A stretch of DNA of 64,000 bases, taken from the NCBI GenBank assembly GCA_044226365.1, contig JBGAHE010000004.1:70291-134290 (forward strand). Direction: 5' to 3'. This document shows, in pieces, positions 40,075 to 49,159 of the stretch. A program made the translations under genes and the position numbers. The notes below the pieces were generated by a model. The model was given only the letters and a program-made list of their open reading frames with translations. It was not told the DNA's origin and did no database searches. Position 1 is the first letter of the stretch, and every line of letters starts with the position of its first letter. The DNA is from JALHNI01 sp044226365 (GTDB lineage Bacteria; Acidobacteriota; Terriglobia; Bryobacterales; Bryobacteraceae).

Positions 40075-41351
40075 TCACTTACGCCAATTTCGAGTAATGA
40101 ATAACCAGACGGCAATCGGCAGCAGCATCACCAGCGCTGTACCCAGCGCCGCCTGCCGCACCGCCACCCCATGATCGATCGCCCAGCCGGCCAGATAGCT
40201 CGAAAGCGAGATCGAAAGCACCATGCCGGCGAAGTCCGTCGAGAGCAGACGTCCCCGATAGGCGTCCTCGCTCCAACTCTGTAACAGATTTGTCGAGAAA
40301 ACGTACGCCGTGGACGCGCCCGCATGCGCCACCGCGATCCCGGCAAAGGCTAACGCCAGCGAACTCGATTGCGATAGCGTGCCGTAACCCAACAGGATCA
40401 TCGTGAAGCCGGCGGCAATGCCCCAGCGCTGCCGCCAGATGTCGTGCCCCGCCCAACGCCCGATCACCCAGGGCCCGGTCATCGCGCCAAAGCCGCGGGC
40501 CGCCATCAGCGTGCTGATGCCCATCATCGCCGCTGCCCGCGGATCGCTCGTCGACCAATAGAACGGAAACTCCCGCTCGCCCATCACGCTGAGGATCACG
40601 TAGTTCGACCCCAGCAGGCCGATGCCCGACTTCACCAGCACCGCCGCCCGGCGCTTCGCATCGCCCCACGCATAGCTGAACCCTTCGGTCAGCGACTTCA
40701 GCCCCAGCAGATCCACCAGCGTCAATGGCGCCGCCCCTTCCAGATGCGGCTCCGTAAACCGCATGCGCGACACCAGCCACGCCGAGAATAGAAACGACAC
40801 TGCGTCATAGGCGAACACGAAGTTACGCCCGAAGGCCGCCGCCATAAAGCCACCCAGCGATGAGCCCATGAAGAAAGCCACCGCCCAGGTAATGCCGCCC
40901 AGCGTATTCGCCGTCAGCCGCTCTTCTTCATTCCGGGTGATGTTCGGCACGATCGCCGCGCGCCCCGGCTCGAAGAACGCCCACATCACCGTCTCCAGCA
41001 CCAACAGGATGTAGAGCATCCACAGCCGGTCGGCGGACTGCATGAATACCATGGCCGCAATGATCGCCGCGCGCGCCAAGTCCGACCAGATAATCACCGT
41101 CTTGCGGCTGACGCGGTCGTTCACCACGCCCGCCAACGGGCTCACAAACACCTGCGGCAGTAACTGCAGCACCAGCGTGATGCCCACGCTCTCCGCCCGC
41201 CCGGTGATCTCGAGCAGCAACTGATAGAGCACCACCGCGTACAGCCAATCGCCCACTTCGCTGATCACCTGCGCCGACCACAGTAGGCGATAATTCCGGT
41301 TGTCCCTCAGGAGCCGCCCAATCCCACCGAGCGAAATCAGAGGCGCCGGCA

Positions 41352-41352
<1 letters not shown>
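40075..41352 (-). CDS. MFS transporter
   Basis: A 425-residue protein with about twelve hydrophobic segments. It opens IGRLLRDNRNYRLLWSAQVI and has LVLQLLPQVFVSPLAGVVND and VFMQSADRLWMLYILLVLE. The VNDRVSRKTVIIWSDL loop matches the MFS motif A region of a TMEM/macrolide-efflux-like (MFS_3) group. No substrate can be named. Its ATG shares one base with the trpS stop codon, so the two are coupled. Confidence 0.88.
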
Positions 41353-42347
<995 letters not shown>

Positions 42348-42376
42348 GAAAATGGGAGAATACCCATCGTAGCCTG

Positions 42377-43600
42377 ATGGAAACACCCGAAACAAATGAA
42401 CTGGCCGGTCCTGTCCCGGCTCGCGCCACGATTGAAAAGCTCGTCTACGGCGGCCAAGGCCTCGCTCGCACCTCGAGCAAGGTCGTCATGGTCCCGTATG
42501 TCATCCCCGGTGAGACGGTCACCTGGCAAACCGTCAAAGAGCACCCCGGCCACATAGAAGCCAAGTTGCTCAACATCATCGACGCCTCCGAAGCCCGCGT
42601 CGATCCGCCCTGCCCCGTCTACGGACGCTGCGGTGGCTGCCACTACCAGCACCTCGAACCGGACATGCAGGTGGAGCACAAGAAGCGCATTCTGGCCGAG
42701 AGCCTGCAGCGCATTGGCAAGCTCACGCCTCCGGCCGAGATTCACACCCTCGCCGCCGATCCGTGGGCCTATCGGAACCGGATTCAGGTCCACTTCGAAG
42801 GCCGCAGGATGGGCTTCCGCGCCGCCGGCTCGCACCAACTGGTGCCGATCGAAACGTGCCCCATCGCCTCACCTCTCCTGCAGAAGGCGCTCGCCGCCAT
42901 CCAGGCGCGCCTGCGCGACCATCGTTTCCCGGACTTCCTCGAAGAAGTGGAACTCTTCTCCAACGAAGAGCAGGTGCAGTTCAACATTCTGCGGACCCGC
43001 CGCGGCGTCTCCAAAGACTTTTTCAGTTGGATGGCCGAAGTCATCCCCGGCGCCGATCAAAGCCGCCTCTTCTACACCGTCGGCGATCACCGCTATCGCG
43101 TCAGTTACCAGAGCTTCTTCCAGGTCAACCGATTTCTGCTTGAGCCACTGGTGGAGTTAGTCGTCGGCACGTCCCAGCCCAAATGGGCGCTCGACCTCTA
43201 CGCCGGCGTGGGACTGTTCTCGGTCCCGCTGGCCAAGCGCGGCAGCCGCGTCACCGCCGTCGAAGTCGTGCGGGGCGCCGCGGCGGACCTCGAAGCCAAC
43301 GCGCCCGCCAACGTCGAAGTCGTGCAGAAGAACGTCGAGTTTTATCTCGAGAAGTTTCAAGGCCGCCCCGACATGGTCATCGCGGACCCGCCGCGCATCG
43401 GCCTCGGCAAGAAGGCCGTCGAACACCTGCGCACCATGCAGGCCGCCGAAGTGGTCCTGATCTCCTGCGACCCCACCACACTGGCTCGCGACGCAGCCGG
43501 CTTGGTCGCCGGCGGTTACGAGATCGCCTCGCTCACCATGGTCGATCTGTTTCCCCAGACCTTCCACCTCGAATCCGTTATGCGGCTGCGCTTGCGCTAA
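42377..43600 (+). CDS. RNA m5U methyltransferase, TrmA/RumA (RlmD-like) family
   Basis: A 407-residue enzyme. A TRAM-like N-terminal domain precedes CPVYGRCGGCHYQHLEPDMQ, a cysteine cluster for an iron-sulfur centre. The Rossmann methyltransferase core has LDLYAGVGLFSVPLA and IADPPRIGLGKKAVEHL, with the catalytic cysteine in VLISCDPTTLARDA. This fits RumA/RlmD-type enzymes that make m5U in 23S rRNA; exact site specificity cannot be set without testing. The gene ends inside the last codons of the NRDE gene on the other strand (23-base overlap). Confidence 0.93.
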   Translation: METPETNELAGPVPARATIEKLVYGGQGLARTSSKVVMVPYVIPGETVTWQTVKEHPGHIEAKLLNIIDASEARVDPPCPVYGRCGGCHYQHLEPDMQVEHKKRILAESLQRIGKLTPPAEIHTLAADPWAYRNRIQVHFEGRRMGFRAAGSHQLVPIETCPIASPLLQKALAAIQARLRDHRFPDFLEEVELFSNEEQVQFNILRTRRGVSKDFFSWMAEVIPGADQSRLFYTVGDHRYRVSYQSFFQVNRFLLEPLVELVVGTSQPKWALDLYAGVGLFSVPLAKRGSRVTAVEVVRGAAADLEANAPANVEVVQKNVEFYLEKFQGRPDMVIADPPRIGLGKKAVEHLRTMQAAEVVLISCDPTTLARDAAGLVAGGYEIASLTMVDLFPQTFHLESVMRLRLR

Positions 43601-44312
43601 GCAGGCGCAGTTCCACCCGGCAACTCTCGCCACCCAAACACGGCGGACCGGGCGCGTAGAACAACGACGCCTGGCCCGCCCCCACCTCCACTCGCGAAAA
43701 GCTCACTGTCTCCGCATCGGTTCGATGCATACAGGGCGAATAAGCATTGACGCCTGCGCCATGGCTCCCATGAAACTCCGCCAGCGACCCGCCCCGCTGC
43801 AAGTGTGCCCGAAACATCTCCTCGCGATACCGCCGCGCCCCCGCCGAATCGAACGACGACGAACTCAGCAAGCCACACCCTGCCAGGTCCATCTCGAAGC
43901 GCCGGCTCCAGCCATCCCACTCCGCCAGCATCGTCTGGCCTCCCGGCCCCAGCATCACGACGGTGAAGGGCGAGTAGTCCTCGAGCATCACGCTCTCGAG
44001 ATACGCCACCATCCCCGCCACGGTATGCTCCGCCGCCAGTCGTGGCACCAGCCAACCCCGGCTGCGCGTCCCCGCCAGCGCCCGCGGCGGTTCCTTCGTC
44101 AGGTTCGCGCCGTTTAGCAAACAGACGGTGAGGCCGCTTTCGTTCACCGCGATCCACGTACCGCCACGGTCAGGATCGAGCGGTGCGATGAACCGCACGC
44201 CTTCCCGCATCTCCACCGCTGGCGGAAACGCCGTCTGCCTCGTATTCACTTCGTCGCGATTGCAGCAAAGCTGATAGCCTGGCGGCTCATGCCGCCAACT
44301 CACCGTGCACAT
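43578..44312 (-). CDS. NRDE/TANGO2-family protein
   Basis: A 244-residue protein from the ATG at 44312. MCTVSWRHEPPGYQLCCNRDE has cysteine 2 as the likely N-terminal nucleophile of an Ntn-hydrolase-like fold, and the NRDE motif that names the family. Later blocks GGTWIAVNESGLTVCLLNG and RGWLVPRL match. The long upstream frame is not used. TANGO2 homologues in eukaryotes affect heme or lipid transport; the bacterial role is unknown. The start shares a base with the DinB stop (TGATG), so the pair is coupled. Confidence 0.84.
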   Translation of the reverse strand: MCTVSWRHEPPGYQLCCNRDEVNTRQTAFPPAVEMREGVRFIAPLDPDRGGTWIAVNESGLTVCLLNGANLTKEPPRALAGTRSRGWLVPRLAAEHTVAGMVAYLESVMLEDYSPFTVVMLGPGGQTMLAEWDGWSRRFEMDLAGCGLLSSSSFDSAGARRYREEMFRAHLQRGGSLAEFHGSHGAGVNAYSPCMHRTDAETVSFSRVEVGAGQASLFYAPGPPCLGGESCRVELRLLSASAAA

Positions 44313-44815
44313 CACGCCGCCCTTTCCCGTTCGTAGCGCAGCGTGGACGGCGCCATGCCGAACGACGCATCCAGGGTGACTCCCTGCGCCCGCAGCGTCA
44401 TCGCGATCAGCGCGAAATGGTGAATCGTGTGGCTGCTCAGCACCTGCAACTCGCGCCGCAACGACGAGCGCAGCCAACCGTCCTCTCCAGCCTCCGCATC
44501 CTCGCGCCGCACCAGCAGTTCGCCATCCGCTCGCAGTTCGCGCAACGCGCACTGCAGACGATGAATCCGCTCGAGCGCCACCCCGCGCACCGTGGCCGTC
44601 CGCTCGCAGCGCGTTCGCGCGTCGTAGTCGATTCGGCCGGTCTGCACGCCGGCCAGGAAGCTGTCATAGAAGTCAAGTACATGGCGCAGGTGGCCTCCCG
44701 CGCGGTGCGGCGCAAAGCCGGCCGGCGTGGTGCTGTAACTGGCGTCATCCAGACGCCTGAGCAGCGCGGCGGCCTGCTCCAGCCAGCGCAAGTTGATCTC
44801 AATCAGCGGAGTCAT
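44312..44815 (-). CDS. DinB-family protein
   Basis: A 167-residue helical protein from the ATG at 44815 (MTPLIEINLRWLEQAAALL). It shows the DinB/YfiT-like four-helix pattern, with histidines in GGHLRHVLDFYDSFL and SSHTIHHFALIAMTL, likely metal ligands. Family members include thiol-dependent enzymes and damage-induced proteins. It is coupled to the NRDE gene downstream. An alternative start at 44872 is less family-like. Confidence 0.75.
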   Translation of the reverse strand: MTPLIEINLRWLEQAAALLRRLDDASYSTTPAGFAPHRAGGHLRHVLDFYDSFLAGVQTGRIDYDARTRCERTATVRGVALERIHRLQCALRELRADGELLVRREDAEAGEDGWLRSSLRRELQVLSSHTIHHFALIAMTLRAQGVTLDASFGMAPSTLRYERERAA

Positions 44816-44886
44816 CGCCGCATGAATCCTCGGTCCCGGGGCCTTTATTCCAGGGAATAACTGGCGGCCCACGGCGCATTCAGCCC

Positions 44887-45696
44887 GTGACTTTCATGCG
44901 CCTCATCGACGCCCTCAGAATCGGCTGGCCCGAGTACCTCATGGAAGCGGCCGGCCTCGGCCTCTTCATGCTCTCCGCCTGCGGTTTCGCTGTCCTGCTC
45001 GAGCACCCCGGCTCGCCCGTTCGCCAGGCGATCGCCGGCGAGCTGCTGCGCCGCGCCCTGATGGGTCTGGCCATGGGACTCACCGCGCTCTTCCTGATTC
45101 GATCTCCTTGGGGCCAGCAATCGGGCGCACACTACAATCCCGCCGTCACGCTCACCTTCTTCACTCTCGGCAAGGTCAGTGCCGCCCGCGCCGCGTTCTA
45201 TGTCCTGGCGCAATTCGCGGGTGGCGCCGCCGGAGTGGGCCTCGCCAGCCTCCTGCTCGGCAGTTGGCTTGAACCTCTGCACTACGTCGCCACCGAGCCA
45301 GGCCCCACGGGCGTGCCGATCGCGTTTCTCGCCGAGCTTCTGATCTCCGCCCTCCTGATGACTACCGTCCTGCGCGCGTCCAATTCGCCGGCGTACGCCT
45401 CCTGGACGCCCTATCTCGCCGCCACGCTCATCGCGAGCTTCATCACCTTCGAGGCTCCTTACTCCGGCATGAGCATGAATCCCGCGCGCACTTTCGCGTC
45501 GGCCGTCGCCAGCCAACGCTGGACAGCTTTCTACATCTATCTTTTCGCCCCTACGGCCGGTATGTTACTGGCCGCCGCGCTTCACCATCTCACTCACCAA
45601 CGCACTTACTGCGCCAAGTTACATCATCAAAACCACAAACGTTGCCTCTTCCGATGCAACTACGGAGAACTGCATGGAAAACCACTCCATCTATGA
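44887..45696 (+). CDS. Aquaporin/MIP-family channel
   Basis: A 269-residue protein (GTG 44887, or ATG 44896 as the better alternative). Six helices are visible, with the first NPA motif in SGAHYNPAVTLTFFTLGKVS and the second in GMSMNPARTFASAVAS. The two NPA half-helices define the channel filter. The selectivity arginine follows the second NPA (NPAR), as in aquaporins. A hydrophilic C-terminal extension (KLHHQNHKRCLFRC) overlaps the GMC gene start by 23 bases. It may pass water, glycerol or another small neutral solute. Confidence 0.88.
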   Translation: MTFMRLIDALRIGWPEYLMEAAGLGLFMLSACGFAVLLEHPGSPVRQAIAGELLRRALMGLAMGLTALFLIRSPWGQQSGAHYNPAVTLTFFTLGKVSAARAAFYVLAQFAGGAAGVGLASLLLGSWLEPLHYVATEPGPTGVPIAFLAELLISALLMTTVLRASNSPAYASWTPYLAATLIASFITFEAPYSGMSMNPARTFASAVASQRWTAFYIYLFAPTAGMLLAAALHHLTHQRTYCAKLHHQNHKRCLFRCNYGELHGKPLHL

Positions 45697-47245
45697 CGTC
45701 ATCATCATCGGCACGGGTGCCGGCGGAGGCACGCTGGCCCGCCGGCTCGCCCCCACCGGCAAACGCATCCTGATCCTCGAACGCGGCGACTATGTCCCGC
45801 GGGAGAAAGACAACTGGAACTCGAACGCCGTCAACCTGAAGGGCAAGTACCAGACGAAGGAACTCTGGCGCGACGCCGACGGCCGCCCGCTGCACCCGCA
45901 CACCAACTACTGCGTGGGCGGGAACACGAAGTTCTACGGCGCCGCCCTCTTCCGCCTGCGTCAGCAGGACTTCGGCGAGCTCCCTCACCACGGTGGCATC
46001 TCGCCCGCCTGGCCGATCGACTACGACACCCTCGAGCCCTATTACACCGAGGCCGAGCACCTCTATCACGTTCATGGCCAGCGCGGTGAAGATCCTACCG
46101 AGCCGCCCCGCAGCGGCGACTACCCGCACCCGGCCGTCTCCCACGAGCCTCGCCTACAGCAATTGAGCGACGACTTCCGCAACCAGGGGCTCCGCCCCTT
46201 CCACACGCCCCTCGGCGTGATGCTCAACGAGCGGGACCGACCCCACAGCTCATGCATCCGCTGCGGCACCTGCGACGGCTTCCCCTGCTTATTGAACGCC
46301 AAGGCCGACGCGCAAGTCGCCGGCATCGACCCGGCGCTGAGCTTTCCCAACGTCACGCTACTCACCGGCGCCTATGTGGAGCGCTTGCTCACTTCGCCCT
46401 CGGGGCGCGAGGTCACTGCGGTTGAAGTCACGCGCGATGGCCTCCGCGAGCGTTACACGGCTAGCGTCGTCGTAGTCGCCTGCGGCGCCATCAACTCCGC
46501 TGCCCTGCTTCTGCGCTCCGCCAATGAACAGCACCCCCACGGCCTCGCCAATGGTTCGGATGTCGTCGGCCGCCATTACATGGGCCACATCAACTCCGTG
46601 CTGATGGCTGTCTCCAAGTGCCCCAATCCCACCGTCTTTCAGAAGTCCCTCTCCGTCAACGACTACTACTTCGGCGAAAAGGACTGGCCGTATCCCATGG
46701 GCCACATCTCCTTCGTCGGCAAGCTGGATGGCGAAACGCTGAAGGCCGGTGCACCCGCGCTCGCCCCCGGCTTCACGCTCGACCTAATGGCCAACCACTC
46801 GCTCGACTTCTGGCTTACCTCCGAGGACTTACCCGATCCCGACAATCGCGTCACGCTCGACCGCGACGGCACCATCGTCCTCAGCTACCGCCCCAATAAC
46901 GAGGCCGGCCACCTCCGCCTCACCGAACGGCTCAAGGACGCCATGCGCCAGCAGACCGGCTGCCACCTCCACGGCCACGACTGTCATCAAGGCCTCTTCT
47001 CCCGCAATCTCTTCCTCGGCCAGCGCATCCCTCTCGCCGGGGTCGCGCATCAGAACGGCACCATCCGCTTCGGCCACGACCCGCGGACTTCGGCGCTCAA
47101 TGCCGATTGCCGCGCGCACGAAGTCGACAACCTGTACGTCGTCGACGGCAGCTTCTTTCCCTCGAGCGCCGCCGTCAACCCCGCCCTCACGATCATGGCC
47201 AACGCCCTGCGCGTCGGCGACCATCTGAAGGCGAGGTTACAGTAA
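45674..47245 (+). CDS. GMC-family oxidoreductase
   Basis: A 523-residue flavoprotein. The N-terminal FAD-binding block is YDVIIIGTGAGGGTLARRLA with the acidic end of the second strand in ILILERGDYV. GMC pieces GGNTKFYGAALFRL and CIRCGTCDGFPC are seen, and the C-terminal GMC_oxred_C part has DNLYVVDGSFFPSSAAVNPA. It should oxidise an alcohol or sugar with FAD; substrate and electron acceptor are not given by the sequence. It begins inside the aquaporin frame and ends one base before the VOC gene, so it is the core of a tightly packed set. Confidence 0.92.
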   Translation: MENHSIYDVIIIGTGAGGGTLARRLAPTGKRILILERGDYVPREKDNWNSNAVNLKGKYQTKELWRDADGRPLHPHTNYCVGGNTKFYGAALFRLRQQDFGELPHHGGISPAWPIDYDTLEPYYTEAEHLYHVHGQRGEDPTEPPRSGDYPHPAVSHEPRLQQLSDDFRNQGLRPFHTPLGVMLNERDRPHSSCIRCGTCDGFPCLLNAKADAQVAGIDPALSFPNVTLLTGAYVERLLTSPSGREVTAVEVTRDGLRERYTASVVVVACGAINSAALLLRSANEQHPHGLANGSDVVGRHYMGHINSVLMAVSKCPNPTVFQKSLSVNDYYFGEKDWPYPMGHISFVGKLDGETLKAGAPALAPGFTLDLMANHSLDFWLTSEDLPDPDNRVTLDRDGTIVLSYRPNNEAGHLRLTERLKDAMRQQTGCHLHGHDCHQGLFSRNLFLGQRIPLAGVAHQNGTIRFGHDPRTSALNADCRAHEVDNLYVVDGSFFPSSAAVNPALTIMANALRVGDHLKARLQ

Positions 47246-47246
47246 C

Positions 47247-48245
47247 ATGCTCCGTCACTTACTCACTCTCGCTCTCGCTCTGCCCCTCCTGGCGCACGAC
47301 GCGCCCTTAGTGCAGAAGGTAGATTCGATTGGCATCACCGTTTCGGATCTCGACCGTTCACTCGACTTCTACACCAAGGTCTTGCACTTCGAGAAAGTCA
47401 GCGAGTACGAAGCCGCCGGCGACGCCTACGAGCATCTCCAAGGCCTCTTCGGACTTCGCCAGCGGACCGCTCGCCTTCGCCTCGGCGCCGAGTTTCTCGA
47501 GCTCACCGAGTATCTCGCCCCGCGCGGCGCGCCCCTGCCCGCTGATTCGCGCAGCAATGATCTCTGGTTCCAACACGTCGCGCTCATCGTGCGGGACGTG
47601 GATGCCGCCTATCGTTGGCTCCGCAGTCACAAAGTACGCCACGCCTCCAGCGGCCCGCAACGCCTGCCGAATTGGAACCCGCATGCCGGCGGCATCCAGG
47701 CTTTTTACTTCCAGGATCCCGACGGACACACCTTGGAGATTCTCGCCTTCCCTCCGGATAAGGGCAGTAAGTGGCACGCCCGGGCCGCGCGCACCGATGC
47801 TTTGTTTCTGGGAATAGATCACACCGCCATCGTGATTTCAGACACAGAAGCCAGCCTTCGTTTCTACCGCGACTTACTGGGCTGCCAGGTCGCCGGCGAG
47901 AGCGAGAACTACGGTCCCGAGCAGGAGCACCTGAATAACGTCTTCGGCGCTCGCTTACGGATCACTGCCGTGCGCGCCGCCGAAGGCCCGGGGATTGAGT
48001 TCCTGGAGTATCTCGCGCCGCGCGATGGCCGCCCTTTCCCGCCCGGCACCAAGGTGAATGACCTGGTGCATTGGCAAACCCGCTTTTCCGGAAGCCGTGC
48101 GGCCGAAGCCGCGCAGGCCTTTCGTCAAGCCCGGTCCCCGCTGGTCTCCTCCGGCCTCATTGAGATGCCCGGTCCGGAGGCAGGGTTCCGGAGGTCCCTG
48201 ATCGTTCGCGATCCCGATGGCCACGCCATCCAATACGTCGAGTAA
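47247..48245 (+). CDS. Secreted tandem VOC (glyoxalase-like) protein
   Basis: A 332-residue protein with a signal peptide (MLRHLLTLALALPLLAH) and two VOC domains. The first has VDSIGITVSDLDRSLDFYTK with DPDGHTLEILAF; the second has IDHTAIVISDTEASLRFYRD with DPDGHAIQYVE. The metal-binding H/E pattern of glyoxalase/dioxygenase folds is mostly present. The reaction is unknown. The ATG is one base after the GMC stop. Confidence 0.86.
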   Translation: MLRHLLTLALALPLLAHDAPLVQKVDSIGITVSDLDRSLDFYTKVLHFEKVSEYEAAGDAYEHLQGLFGLRQRTARLRLGAEFLELTEYLAPRGAPLPADSRSNDLWFQHVALIVRDVDAAYRWLRSHKVRHASSGPQRLPNWNPHAGGIQAFYFQDPDGHTLEILAFPPDKGSKWHARAARTDALFLGIDHTAIVISDTEASLRFYRDLLGCQVAGESENYGPEQEHLNNVFGARLRITAVRAAEGPGIEFLEYLAPRDGRPFPPGTKVNDLVHWQTRFSGSRAAEAAQAFRQARSPLVSSGLIEMPGPEAGFRRSLIVRDPDGHAIQYVE

Positions 48246-48264
48246 TTCCTAAGGAGAAATGACT

Positions 48265-48648
48265 ATGTTGAAACTGTCCGCCTTCGCCCTCACGGCCGTC
48301 CTGGCCGCCACGCTCGCCTGGGCTGCGCCCAAATCGGATATGCAGGTTTCCGGCATGTTCCAAGGCCCCAAAGCCAACACCGGCAACGTCACCCATCTCT
48401 ATGAGAACGGAAAGAGCCTGCTGCGCGTCTCGAGCGACTTCAAGGTGCCCGATACGCCGGCTCCCACCTGGCGCGTGATCGACACCAAGGGCAACGTCTA
48501 CACGCTGGACGCCTTCAAGATCAAAGGCGGCGAGAAGCGTGAAGTCGTGGTGCCCAACTACATTCCCAACATCGCGAAGGTCCAGGTCTACTGCGCCTGG
48601 GCTGAAGTGATCCTCGGTGAGACCAGCTTCTCCTCACCGGTGAAGTAG
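48265..48648 (+). CDS. Secreted DM13-like protein
   Basis: About 127 residues from the ATG at 48265, which lies 8 bases after AAGGAG; the ATG at 48259 is too close to that site. A signal peptide (LKLSAFALTAVLAATLAWA) precedes a DM13-like domain: LYENGKSLLRVSSDFKVPDT, then a C-terminal AKVQVYCAWAEVILGETSF with the lone cysteine typical of DM13. DM13 is linked to electron transfer or redox roles outside the cell. It is 19 bases after the VOC gene, so it may take electrons from the GMC enzyme; that is inference. Confidence 0.72.
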   Translation: MLKLSAFALTAVLAATLAWAAPKSDMQVSGMFQGPKANTGNVTHLYENGKSLLRVSSDFKVPDTPAPTWRVIDTKGNVYTLDAFKIKGGEKREVVVPNYIPNIAKVQVYCAWAEVILGETSFSSPVK

Positions 48649-48673
48649 CGCGCTCGCCGAAGCCCGCGTCTGG

Positions 48674-48709
48674 AGCCGCGCCGGTCACCGCCGGCGCGGC
48701 TTTCTGCTT
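48674..48709 (+). terminator. Strong bidirectional hairpin terminator
   Basis: AGCCGCGCCGG pairs perfectly with CCGGCGCGGCT around a TCACCG loop (48674-48701), followed by TTTCTGCTT. It separates the DM13 gene from the convergent small zinc-ribbon gene and fits a rho-independent terminator for the plus-strand set. Confidence 0.8.
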
Positions 48710-49061
48710 AGTGGTTCTTGTGCTGCCAGCAAAACTTGCTCCCGGCTTCCGCACTGCGGGTGCATCGCTTGCCGTCACGCGTCACCGAGACGCAGCGGAT
48801 CACGGCCTTTTTCGGACTGGGCTCCGCGCTGAGCGCCGCCTCGTCGCGCCAGGAAGTCGCAGGCGCGGGCGGTGCGCCCGGCTCGGCACTGCGCGCCTCT
48901 TCGAGGATCTGCAACTCCAGTTCGAGCGCTGCTAGTTTCGCCTTTACTTCGGCCATCTGGCGCAGGATCACTGCCCGGCGCTCCACATAGTCCTTCTTCG
49001 ACCCCTGCCCGCACAACAGCGCAGCAAGCATCAAGGCCGCTAACGGCACACGCATCCTCAT
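48708..49061 (-). CDS. Secreted coiled-coil protein with a C-terminal Cys/His ribbon
   Basis: A 117-residue protein: signal peptide (VPLAALMLAALLCGQG), a coiled coil (RRAVILRQMAEVKAKLAALE), a proline/alanine linker, and a C-terminal CVSVTRDGKRCTRSAEAGSK followed by FCWQHKNH. The C-x7-C and FCWQH spacing recalls small zinc-ribbon tails in which cysteines and histidine bind a metal. Function unknown. It ends within the terminator hairpin tail. Confidence 0.7.
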   Translation of the reverse strand: MRMRVPLAALMLAALLCGQGSKKDYVERRAVILRQMAEVKAKLAALELELQILEEARSAEPGAPPAPATSWRDEAALSAEPSPKKAVIRCVSVTRDGKRCTRSAEAGSKFCWQHKNH

Positions 49062-49159
49062 ATCAATAAGTAGGTTCAGCGCGGGAAAAATCTCCTAAAT
49101 TTTTTCGATGCCCCCGATTCCCAGGCTGCCTCCCAAGCCCGGTTTGCTATCCTTCGGCC

